From Bacillota bacterium (GTDB lineage: Bacteria > Bacillota > Clostridia > Christensenellales > Aristaeellaceae): 5,262 bases of DNA. Below the pieces are notes generated by a model that saw only the letters and a list, made by a program, of their open reading frames with translations, was not told the origin of the DNA and did no database searches. The translations under genes and the position numbers were made by a program. Within the stretch, counting starts at the first letter, position 1. The number at the start of each line of letters is the position of its first letter. Positions 1-5,262 of the stretch are shown here, one piece after another. The stretch covers positions 1-5,262 of the forward strand of contig WRGP01000099.1 of the NCBI GenBank assembly GCA_009787135.1, in the 5' to 3' direction.

Positions 1-483
1 GGCCCGGGAGGAGACAGAGGCGACCGCGTTACGAATGGCATAGGCTTTCGCCTCGGCACGGTCGGCAGCCGCCGGCGGGGCCGCCGTGATTTTCCCGTTC
101 ATCACGCCGCTTTCGCGGATAATCTTTGTCAGCGCACGCGTATCGATGCCGCAAAGCCCGACAATGCCGCGTTCCTTCAAAAAAGCGTCAAGAGAACCCT
201 CGCTTCGGAAATTGGAAGGGTTTTGACACGGCCGCTTGACAATATAGGCTCTGGCGCCAACGGATGAACTTTCAAAATCAGCGGGGATGACGCCATAGTT
301 GCCGATGAGTGGGAAGGTTTGAAGGACAATTTGCCCGTAATAGCTTTGATCGGTAAGCGTCTCCAAATAGCCGGTCATGCCGGTGGTAAAGACGATTTCG
401 CCCGTAATTTCACCCTGCGCGCCAAAAGACCTGCCCTCAAAAACCATTCCATTTTCCAGTATCAGATAAGTCGCGTTTGTCAT
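1..483 (-). CDS. carA: Carbamoyl-phosphate synthase small (glutaminase) subunit, N-terminal part, cut by window edge
   Basis: This is the first 161 residues of CarA, which hydrolyses glutamine and feeds ammonia to CarB to make carbamoyl phosphate for pyrimidines and arginine. I translated it directly from the minus strand. It opens with YLILENGMVFEGRSFGA (residues 6-22), followed by GEIVFTTGMTGYLETLTD (28-45), the PLIGNYG segment (58-64) and the GIDTRALTK segment (112-120), all in the order and spacing of the CarA N-terminal domain. The class I amidotransferase half with the catalytic Cys/His/Glu lies beyond position 1, so activity cannot be judged. The start is the ATG at 483-481, with GTGAGGG seven bases upstream. 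It begins 27 bp after the ANTAR gene with no terminator between, so co-transcription is likely; carB would be expected next. Whether it serves the arginine or the pyrimidine pathway cannot be told. Confidence 0.95.
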   Translation of the reverse strand, partial: MTNATYLILENGMVFEGRSFGAQGEITGEIVFTTGMTGYLETLTDQSYYGQIVLQTFPLIGNYGVIPADFESSSVGARAYIVKRPCQNPSNFRSEGSLDAFLKERGIVGLCGIDTRALTKIIRESGVMNGKITAAPPAAADRAEAKAYAIRNAVASVSSRA

Positions 484-510
484 CGTGTATCCCTCACGTT
501 CCGGTTGTTT

Positions 511-1080
511 TTAATTCTCATATGTTTTCAATATTCCTTCCGCAATCATTCTCTTTGTAGATCGCATATCCATCGCCTGTTTTTCAATATATCTATGCGC
601 CTCTTTTTCACTCATATGCATATATGATATCAAGATGCATTTCGCCCGATCGACAATGCGTATATCCTCTATTTTTTGCTTTAATCGCGCGTTTTCGGCT
701 TGTGCTCGCTTTAGCCTGCTCTGCGCCGATTGGGCCAGCTTAAGCGCGGACCAGAAGACAGCCTTGTTCACCGGCTTTGCGATCGTCAGAACGCCGTCGT
801 CCTCACAGGCGGCGGATACCGCGTCAAAGTATTCGCTCTGTACCGCCAATATAACCTGTGAAACGCCTTTGGACGCGATCTGCCGGGAAAGGCTCTCGCC
901 GGATTCATCCCGGAGCGGCGCGCTGACGAGCACCAGATCAAAGTCCCGCTCCAAAAGAAGCCTTCGCGCTTCACCGCATGTTCGCAAGGCGGCGATTTGA
1001 TGGAGGCCGGCCGCGTTGAACAGATCGGTCAAGAATTCCGTGTTTTTTTCTGAACCGGAAACGATCAAAACGCTTTCCAC
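511..1080 (-). CDS. ANTAR-domain regulator with degenerate receiver (AmiR/NasR-type antiterminator family)
   Basis: This 189-residue cytoplasmic protein has three parts: a receiver-like fold (about 1-110), a linking helix likely to form a coiled coil (about 111-140), and a C-terminal ANTAR RNA-binding domain (about 134-188) with the family signature RAKCILI...SEKEAHRYIEKQAMD. ANTAR proteins bind paired RNA hairpins and stop transcription terminators from forming. The receiver is degenerate. The phosphoacceptor position after strand beta-3 is Ser53 (FDLVLVSAP), and the acidic pair after beta-1 is replaced by SGS (8-10), although Lys102 in AKP is kept. It is therefore unlikely to be switched by phosphorylation. 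The start is GTG at 1080-1078, with AAAGGGGG (1088-1095) seven bases upstream. It lies 49 bp after glnA and 27 bp before carA, which suggests control of nitrogen genes; its targets and ligand are unknown. The family call is firm, the role inferred. Confidence 0.92.
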   Translation of the reverse strand: MESVLIVSGSEKNTEFLTDLFNAAGLHQIAALRTCGEARRLLLERDFDLVLVSAPLRDESGESLSRQIASKGVSQVILAVQSEYFDAVSAACEDDGVLTIAKPVNKAVFWSALKLAQSAQSRLKRAQAENARLKQKIEDIRIVDRAKCILISYMHMSEKEAHRYIEKQAMDMRSTKRMIAEGILKTYEN

Positions 1081-1129
1081 CCTATCGCCCCCTTTCTTGT
1101 CTGTCCCGGCAGCCGCCTGTTTGTCTATC

Positions 1130-2452
1130 CTAAATCACGCTGAAGTACCGTTCCCTGTAAAACCTCGCTTTGTCTTCAGCGGCATGAAAATCAGCGGCTT
1201 CGGCTTTTTTCACGGCAAGATATTTGAGGAGCAGCTCCTCGCCAATGACGCTTTTGACAAACTTGCTGTTTTCCGCCAGGCCGATCGCTTGATCCAGGCT
1301 GCCCGGCAGCAGGGCAAGCGCTTTGGTTATGCTCTCATCGGCCATGTATAAGTCCGCGTCAACGGCGGGCGGCAGCGCTGTCTCTTTTTCAATCCCGTCA
1401 AGCCCCGCGGCGATGATCAGCGCAAACACCAGGTATGGATTCAACGACGGATCCGGCGAGCGAAGCTCCATCCGGATCTTTTCACCGGCGGCGGCGGGGA
1501 TTCTGATCAGCTGCGATCGGTTCTGGTGCGACCACGACACATATTTAGGCGCTTCAAACTGACCAAACCGTTCATATGAATTGGCGATCGGGTTTAAAAA
1601 CGCGGTGATCTCGGCCGTTTTCGCGAGTATTCCCGCAATGTAGCTTTCCGCGATATTGGATTGCCCCTCGCCGACACTCCTGAAAATATTCCGGCCGTTT
1701 TGCGCAAGGGAAAGGTTGACGTGCATCCCGCTGCCGGGAGCTTCCAATAGGGGTTTGGGCATAAAGGAAGCGAACAGCCCGTTGCGCGCGGCGATTGCCT
1801 TTACGGCGGATTTAAAGCTTTGCAGATTGTCGGCGCATGCAAGGGCGGTGCTGAATTTGAAATCAATCTCGTTTTGCCCCGGGCCCTGCTCATGGTGCGA
1901 GGTCTCCGGTTTGATCCCCATTTCCTCAAGGGTCAGGCATATTTCGCGCCGTATATCCTCACAGCGGTCAAGGGGCGCGATATCCAGATACCCTCCTTTA
2001 TCAAAGGTTTCATCTGTCGGCTCCCCATGCTCGCCGGTTTTGAAAAGGTAAAACTCGCATTCCGCCCCGATTTTACAAACATAGCCCATCTCTTCAGCGC
2101 GCTGGGCGACCTGCCTCAGCAGAACCCGTCCGTCGTGCGCAAACGCGGACCCGTCCGGGTTTTTCAGGTCGCAATAAAGACGCGCGACCCTGCCGGGACC
2201 CGGCCGCCACGGCAATACCGATAGCGTGGACGGATCGGGGAAGAGAAGCAACTCAGACTGCCTGACGTCGCGAAAGCCGCGAATCGCGTGGGCGTCGAAG
2301 GATACCCCGTTTTCAAACGCGGTTTGCAATTCATCCGCCATAATGGCGATGTTCTTTTGAAGGCCGAATATATCGCAAAAACCGAGCCGGATGAATTTTA
2401 CATCGTTCTCCTTTACAAACCCCAAAACTTCGTTTGCCGTGCTGTCCCTCAT
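1130..2452 (-). CDS. glnA: Glutamine synthetase, type I (GSI-alpha size)
   Basis: This 440-residue enzyme makes glutamine from glutamate, ammonia and ATP, normally as a cytoplasmic dodecamer. The N-terminal beta-grasp domain (about 10-95) has VKFIRLGFCDIFG and the FPDPSTLSVLPWRP segment. The catalytic domain keeps the expected metal and substrate residues: Glu131 and Glu133 in GAECEF, Glu188 and Glu195 in HHEQGPGQNEID, His244 in GSGMH, Glu300 in FEAP, the NRSQLIRIP segment, and Glu329/Arg331 in MELRSPDP. The length is that of the alpha group (about 440-445), which lacks the 25-residue insertion and adenylylation control of the beta group. Two active-site loops are unusual: FDAHAIRGF (52-60) where FDGSSI is typical, and a flap one residue shorter than in Bacillus subtilis. 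ATG at 2452 is chosen because AGGGGG (2463-2468) precedes it and homologues begin just before this helix; an in-frame TTG at 2476 is less likely. It follows the GXGXG gene by 88 bp. Confidence 0.96.
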   Translation of the reverse strand: MRDSTANEVLGFVKENDVKFIRLGFCDIFGLQKNIAIMADELQTAFENGVSFDAHAIRGFRDVRQSELLLFPDPSTLSVLPWRPGPGRVARLYCDLKNPDGSAFAHDGRVLLRQVAQRAEEMGYVCKIGAECEFYLFKTGEHGEPTDETFDKGGYLDIAPLDRCEDIRREICLTLEEMGIKPETSHHEQGPGQNEIDFKFSTALACADNLQSFKSAVKAIAARNGLFASFMPKPLLEAPGSGMHVNLSLAQNGRNIFRSVGEGQSNIAESYIAGILAKTAEITAFLNPIANSYERFGQFEAPKYVSWSHQNRSQLIRIPAAAGEKIRMELRSPDPSLNPYLVFALIIAAGLDGIEKETALPPAVDADLYMADESITKALALLPGSLDQAIGLAENSKFVKSVIGEELLLKYLAVKKAEAADFHAAEDKARFYRERYFSVI

Positions 2453-2462
2453 AAAATGAATG

Positions 2463-2468
2463 CCCCCT
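2463..2468 (-). promoter_or_regulatory. Shine-Dalgarno deciding the glnA start
   Basis: The minus strand reads AGGGGG ten bases before ATG 2452. The upstream in-frame TTG at 2476 has only AT-rich sequence before it and no purine-rich site, so ATG 2452 is preferred, giving 440 rather than 448 residues. Spacing is slightly longer than ideal. Confidence 0.6.
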
Positions 2469-2499
2469 GTTGACAAATTTACAAAGATTTGACGAACTT

Positions 2500-2523
2500 G
2501 CGCAGCCTGGGCAGCGCTTGCGC
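2500..2523 (-). promoter_or_regulatory. Imperfect, mutually exclusive hairpins in the glnA leader
   Basis: In the 88-bp gap before glnA the 3' arm GCTGCGC (2506-2500 on the minus strand) can pair in two ways. One is with GCGCTGC (2517-2511), making a stem with one T-T mismatch and a CCAG loop. The other is with GCGCAAGC (2523-2516), with one bulged A and a nine-base loop. The two cannot form together. No T run follows, so it is not a plain intrinsic terminator, and the loops lack the six-base A-x-x-G-x-x form known for ANTAR targets. It may be a weak leader structure or chance in GC-rich sequence. Confidence 0.25.
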
Positions 2524-2540
2524 GTCATAAGGCGCCGCTT

Positions 2541-3257
2541 TCAATTCGCGGTATACAGCTGCTTATACGGATTTTTCGCGTTTGGCTTTAGCATATGGAA
2601 CCTGCCTTGCATGAGCGAATCCGAATCCATGCCGAAATATCCGGCGAATTCGCAAATATACGGCTCGATTTCCCGCAAATCATCCGTGGAGGCGATTTTT
2701 TCGGCAACTTGCGCGGGCAGGCTGGGAAGCTTTCCCCCCGTGCGGATAAAAATGCGCCCGCCGTGCATGCCGGTCCCTGTGAAATGCCCGATCGGAGGAT
2801 CTTCCGAACCGATGCCAAGCACCACGATGATTCCGCCGGCAAGGTATTCGCCCAAAAAGCTGCCGACTTTTCCGCCGATGACGATGACCGGCTTTTTATC
2901 TCTGTACTCTTTCATGTGGATACCGGTTCTGTATCCGGCGTTGCCCTTTACAAAAATACCGCCGCCACGCATCGCGTAACCGAGCGCGTCGCCCGCGTTG
3001 CCGTGAATCACGATCTTTCCATCGTTCATCGTATCGCCGATAGCGTCCTGGGCATTGCCGTTTACCGTGATGACGCCGCCGTCCAGATAAGCGCCCAAAG
3101 CGTTGCCCGGCGTTCCGTTTATGGTAAGCGTTTTGCCTTTCAACCCGCTGCAGATGAACCTCTGCCCGTAACAATCGTTTATACAAACAGCTTCATCGGC
3201 GGCCCGTATCTTCTCGTTGAGCTGCTTAAAATCAAGATTCTTTGCCGATAGAATCAT
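2541..3257 (-). CDS. Stand-alone GXGXG protein, glutamate synthase large-subunit domain 3
   Basis: This 238-residue protein matches the C-terminal beta-helix domain of the glutamate synthase alpha subunit, here as a separate gene. Its core is a run of glycine-rich turns about 19-20 residues apart: NGTPGNALG (47-55), NGNAQDAIG (66-74), HGNAGDALG (85-93), KGNAGYRTG (104-112) and GGKVGSFLG (128-136), followed by HFTGTGMHGG (158-167). The C-terminal NPYKQLYT is typical of the clostridial and archaeal split form. In full-length enzymes this domain is structural and packs between the amidotransferase and FMN domains; it has no catalysis of its own. Its ATG overlaps the stop of the flavoprotein gene (ATGA), with GGGAGG nine bases upstream, so translation is probably coupled. 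Related GXGXG domains occur in N-methylglutamate synthase and in formylmethanofuran dehydrogenase subunit C. The adjacent glnA and redox genes favour glutamate synthase, but the amidotransferase and FMN partners are not in the window. Confidence 0.88.
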   Translation of the reverse strand: MILSAKNLDFKQLNEKIRAADEAVCINDCYGQRFICSGLKGKTLTINGTPGNALGAYLDGGVITVNGNAQDAIGDTMNDGKIVIHGNAGDALGYAMRGGGIFVKGNAGYRTGIHMKEYRDKKPVIVIGGKVGSFLGEYLAGGIIVVLGIGSEDPPIGHFTGTGMHGGRIFIRTGGKLPSLPAQVAEKIASTDDLREIEPYICEFAGYFGMDSDSLMQGRFHMLKPNAKNPYKQLYTAN

Positions 3258-4483
3258 CCTGCTTCGCCTCCCAGCTTGGCTTTCCTGTCTTCCTTGCCAA
3301 ACGCCATGAGCCCCGGTTTTTCGCAGACCAGCGCGAAGTCGATCGTGTCAAGAGAGGTGCGGTCACGGATCAGGCCCGTATAAATACCGGCTTTATCAAT
3401 GTTCCCTATCAGAATATAGCCGTTCAGCTTATTGTCACTGTAAAAAAGACGTTTATAGTTTCCATTTTCATTTCCGGCGTAAACATCACCCGCATAATTT
3501 CCCGCCGTGATGGTATACAAACCGCAAAATCCGACGGCGTTCATGGGGATCGCCCTATCGAAAACCTTTTGACCGCCCGCCATGTTGATTCCGGCACATT
3601 CGCCCTGCATATAGGCGTTGGGCAGCAGCGCCATGATTTTCTTTTGGCCGCTTGAGATGTCAAGCGTTTGCGTACAGTCGCCGGCCGCGTAAATATCGCG
3701 GGCGGTGGTTTCGGATTTTTCGTTTATAACGATGCCGCGGTCGATGTCGGCAATATCTTTGAGCAAGGCGGTATTCGGGCGCACGCCCACCGCCAGCACA
3801 AGAATGTCAAAGCCGATCTTTTCGCCGCTGTCAAGAACCGCAACGGTACTGTCAAAACTTTTGACGCTGCGGGACAGCCTGAATTCAACCCCCTTGGTTT
3901 CAAGATGGTTCTGAACGAGCTTCGCGCCGTCGTCATCCAAGATGCTCGGCAAGACCCTCGGCGCAAGATCAAGCGCCGTGATATGGGCCGCCCTGCCCAA
4001 AATCCCTTCGGCACACTTCATGCCAATAAGCCCGGCGCCGATGATCAACACGTTCTTGTTTGGGGCCAACGCGTCCCTCAGCCTCCGCGCGTCGTCAAGG
4101 CTCATAAAGGTATGTGCGCATTGTACCGTATCGAGCCCTTCAAACGGCGGGACGAGCGCCGAGGAACCAGCGGCAACGAGCAGTTTATCATAAGGAAGTT
4201 GACTGCCGTCCGACAAGGCGACTCGTTTCGCTTTCGCGTTGATCCCGGTTGCGGCGATATTGCCAAGCAAGGTGCAATGATTGTCCGCATAAAAACCGTC
4301 CCCGCGGTATTTCATCTTTTCTTCCGTAACCTTACCCCGCAGAAGGTAGGAGATGAGCGGACGGGAATATGTATGATGCGGTTCGTCTGTGACCAGTGTA
4401 ATTTCGCCTTGCCGGTCCATTTGCCGGATTCCTTCCACCGCGCCGACACCCGCCGCTGAATTGCCGATGATGACATATTTCAA
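3254..4483 (-). CDS. NAD(P)H/FAD-dependent oxidoreductase (pyridine nucleotide-disulfide fold)
   Basis: This 409-residue flavoprotein probably passes electrons from a nicotinamide cofactor to the neighbouring ferredoxin. It has an FAD Rossmann motif YVIIGNSAAGVG (3-14), the segment YSRPLIS (39-45), a second Rossmann motif VLIIGAGLIG (145-154) for NAD(P)H, the AVGVRPN segment (231-237) and the FAD-binding IYAAGDC (264-270). It lacks a redox-active CxxxxC pair, so it resembles the NirB N-terminus and rubredoxin reductases rather than thioredoxin reductase. Asp172 at the end of the second Rossmann beta-strand suggests NADH over NADPH (inference). The TTG at 4483 is preferred: AAGGGGGTGA (4489-4498) sits at correct spacing and homologues start at the equivalent Met-Lys-Tyr-Val. 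GTG at 4492, overlapping the ferredoxin stop, would add three residues and has a weaker GAGG upstream. Its stop overlaps the GXGXG start by four bases. The electron acceptor is inferred from gene order. Confidence 0.9.
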   Translation of the reverse strand: MKYVIIGNSAAGVGAVEGIRQMDRQGEITLVTDEPHHTYSRPLISYLLRGKVTEEKMKYRGDGFYADNHCTLLGNIAATGINAKAKRVALSDGSQLPYDKLLVAAGSSALVPPFEGLDTVQCAHTFMSLDDARRLRDALAPNKNVLIIGAGLIGMKCAEGILGRAAHITALDLAPRVLPSILDDDGAKLVQNHLETKGVEFRLSRSVKSFDSTVAVLDSGEKIGFDILVLAVGVRPNTALLKDIADIDRGIVINEKSETTARDIYAAGDCTQTLDISSGQKKIMALLPNAYMQGECAGINMAGGQKVFDRAIPMNAVGFCGLYTITAGNYAGDVYAGNENGNYKRLFYSDNKLNGYILIGNIDKAGIYTGLIRDRTSLDTIDFALVCEKPGLMAFGKEDRKAKLGGEAG

Positions 4484-4488
4484 GCCGC

Positions 4489-4498
4489 TCACCCCCTT
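4489..4498 (-). promoter_or_regulatory. Strong Shine-Dalgarno favouring the TTG start of the flavoprotein
   Basis: The minus strand reads AAGGGGGTGA, nine of ten bases identical to AAGGAGGTGA. The single change (G for A) can still pair as G-U with the 16S tail. The G run is eight bases from TTG at 4483. For the alternative GTG at 4492 the same run would overlap the start codon, so the sequence argues for TTG. The site also contains the ferredoxin stop codon. Confidence 0.65.
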
Positions 4499-4920
4499 TC
4501 CTCAAAAACAATCGCGCCGTTTGGACAGCCTCTGACACACGCGGGGTCGCCCTCGTTTGTCTTGACGCACAATTCGCATTTTTGAACCGCGCCGTCATTA
4601 GACGGAGCAATCGCACCGAACGGGCAACACAAAATGCAGGTATAACAGCGTACGCATTGATCTTTGTTGACTGTGATGACACCGTCTATGATGGTCAGCG
4701 CCCCCGTAATGCAGCCCTTGACGCATAACGGTTCACGGCAATGCCGGCAGGCAACGGCGAAACTGATGCCGTCGCGTTCTTCTATTTTGATTCTCGGGCT
4801 GATTTTGACATCCTTCAGCGCACGCGCTATGTCCTTCTCGTTTGTTCCGGCAAAAGCGCAGTAGTATTCGCACAAATGACAGCCCAAGCACCATTTTTCA
4901 TTTACGTAGATCCTTTTCAT
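4489..4920 (-). CDS. Four-cluster [4Fe-4S] ferredoxin-like electron-transfer subunit (DmsB/HycB type)
   Basis: This 143-residue protein has 17 cysteines, 16 of them in the four-group layout of the DmsB/HycB/CooF family: C11-C14-C17-C21, C58-C61-C66-C70 (CRHCREPLCVKGC), C89-C92-C95-C99 and C115-C118-C128-C132. This predicts four [4Fe-4S] clusters, with the usual exchange of last ligands between groups. There is no signal peptide or membrane segment, so it is cytoplasmic. It probably relays electrons between the adjacent flavoprotein and the glutamate synthase core; hydrogenase-like or other partners cannot be excluded. The ATG at 4920 lies 5 bp after the purA stop, and its Shine-Dalgarno GAGGTGA overlaps that stop. 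The reading frame is open a further 45 codons into purA, but that part has no ferredoxin character and is not used. The flavoprotein gene follows within a few bases. Confidence 0.93.
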   Translation of the reverse strand: MKRIYVNEKWCLGCHLCEYYCAFAGTNEKDIARALKDVKISPRIKIEERDGISFAVACRHCREPLCVKGCITGALTIIDGVITVNKDQCVRCYTCILCCPFGAIAPSNDGAVQKCELCVKTNEGDPACVRGCPNGAIVFEERG

Positions 4921-4925
4921 GGGTT

Positions 4926-4933
4926 TCACCTCA
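4926..4933 (-). promoter_or_regulatory. Shine-Dalgarno of the ferredoxin gene, overlapping the purA stop
   Basis: The minus strand reads TGAGGTGA here, a close match to the anti-Shine-Dalgarno complement, just before the ATG at 4920. Its last three bases are the purA stop codon. The overlap fixes the ferredoxin start at 4920 rather than at a start further upstream inside purA, and suggests ribosomes ending purA can reload here. Confidence 0.75.
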
Positions 4934-5262
4934 GCGCCAGATAATCTTCCCTTCCGGCTCCGACAGACACATATTTGATGGGACAGCCCACGGCGTTTTC
5001 GATAAATTGAATGTATTGGACCGCCGCGTCCGGTAGTTCCGAGCGTTTCCGGCATTTCGATATATCGGTTTGAAAGCCGTCCAGGTATGCGTAAACAGGC
5101 TTTGCTTTCGCGAGCTGATCGCCTGCGGGGAAACGGTCGGTCTGTACGCCGTCAACCTCATAGGCGACACAGACGGGGATTTTGTCAAGGTAGGATAGCA
5201 CATCCAGTTTCGTCAGCGCAAGCTCGTCAGCCCCCTGTACCTCTACACCGTACCGGCTTGCC
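4926..5262 (-). CDS. purA: Adenylosuccinate synthetase, C-terminal part, cut by window edge
   Basis: These are the last 111 residues of PurA, which joins IMP and aspartate using GTP to make adenylosuccinate, the committed step to AMP. The visible part starts with ASRYGVEVQGADELALTKLD, where LTKLDVL carries the Lys and Asp that contact the guanine of GTP in characterised enzymes. It continues with VCVAYEVDG, FPAGDQLAKAKPVYAYLDGF, and ends with IKYVSVGAGRE, the counterpart of the usual S-x-G-P-D-R nucleotide loop near the C-terminus; here the last part reads GAGR rather than GPDR. The frame is open to the window edge, so the start and the IMP/GTP P-loop half are outside. The stop (TGA, 4928-4926) is only 5 bp before the ferredoxin gene, which places purA in the same transcription unit as the redox and nitrogen genes. 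Confidence 0.95.
   Translation of the reverse strand, partial: ASRYGVEVQGADELALTKLDVLSYLDKIPVCVAYEVDGVQTDRFPAGDQLAKAKPVYAYLDGFQTDISKCRKRSELPDAAVQYIQFIENAVGCPIKYVSVGAGREDYLALR

Noticed and set aside
1081..1129. ANTAR-type paired hairpins or a terminator between glnA and the ANTAR gene
   Set aside because: Only a three-base-pair GGC/GCC stem and a repeated AGACAA were found; neither has the six-base A-x-x-G-x-x loops or a T run.
2453..2476. TTG start for glnA eight codons upstream
   Set aside because: No ribosome site precedes it, and the AGGGGG that would serve ATG 2452 lies inside this extension.
2453..2500. Internal promoter for glnA in the AT-rich half of the gap
   Set aside because: Only a weak TAAATT-like -10 was seen and no -35 at proper spacing. 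The TTGACA visible here is on the plus strand, opposite to the genes.
2500..2523. Intrinsic terminator before glnA
   Set aside because: The hairpins are imperfect and are followed by AAGTTCG rather than a T run.
2595..3251. Plus-strand open frame (218 codons) opposite the GXGXG gene
   Set aside because: It is a mirror of the glycine-rich repeats read on the other strand, with no family features and no convincing translation signal.
3668..4459. Long plus-strand open frame (263 codons) opposite the flavoprotein
   Set aside because: It lies wholly antisense to a gene with clear FAD and NAD motifs, has no recognisable domain, and its length is explained by the codon bias of the opposite strand.
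4921..5055. N-terminal extension of the ferredoxin gene from a start at 5055
   Set aside because: These codons overlap purA in another frame, the translated part has no ferredoxin features, and a good Shine-Dalgarno marks the ATG at 4920.

Overview
The window reads almost wholly from the minus strand. It holds seven adjacent genes, the first and last cut by the window edges. Protein families (a clostridial-style split glutamate synthase set, a type I-alpha glutamine synthetase, an adjacent ANTAR regulator), Shine-Dalgarno-led starts with GTG/TTG alternatives, and moderate base composition point to an anaerobic Bacillota of the class Clostridia. The genus cannot be told from the sequence.

In transcription order (right to left): the C-terminal part of adenylosuccinate synthetase purA (5262-4926); a 16-cysteine ferredoxin-like protein with four predicted [4Fe-4S] sites (4920-4489); a NAD(P)H/FAD oxidoreductase (4483-3254); a stand-alone GXGXG beta-helix protein equal to the C-terminal domain of the glutamate synthase large subunit (3257-2541); glutamine synthetase glnA (2452-1130); a pseudo-receiver/ANTAR RNA-binding regulator (1080-511); and the N-terminal part of carbamoyl-phosphate synthase small subunit carA (483-1). 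Gaps are -4 to 88 bp and no intrinsic terminator is visible, so one transcription unit is likely. The only gap with room for regulation is the 88 bp before glnA, which holds two mutually exclusive weak hairpins.

The genes fit together as ammonium assimilation and nitrogen distribution. GlnA makes glutamine. The ferredoxin, flavoprotein and GXGXG protein look like the electron-input and scaffold parts of a glutamate synthase. PurA takes nitrogen from aspartate and CarA from glutamine, for purines and for carbamoyl phosphate. The glutaminase (class II amidotransferase) and FMN/glutamate-synthase catalytic modules that the GXGXG protein should work with are not in the window. The ANTAR protein, which lacks the phosphoacceptor aspartate, is the obvious candidate regulator, probably acting by antitermination.

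No tRNA, rRNA, CRISPR array, insertion sequence or phage gene was seen. Nothing here is clearly a new system. The most distinctive points are the gene combination, the divergent active-site loops of GlnA, the degenerate receiver of the ANTAR protein, and the four-cluster electron carrier.
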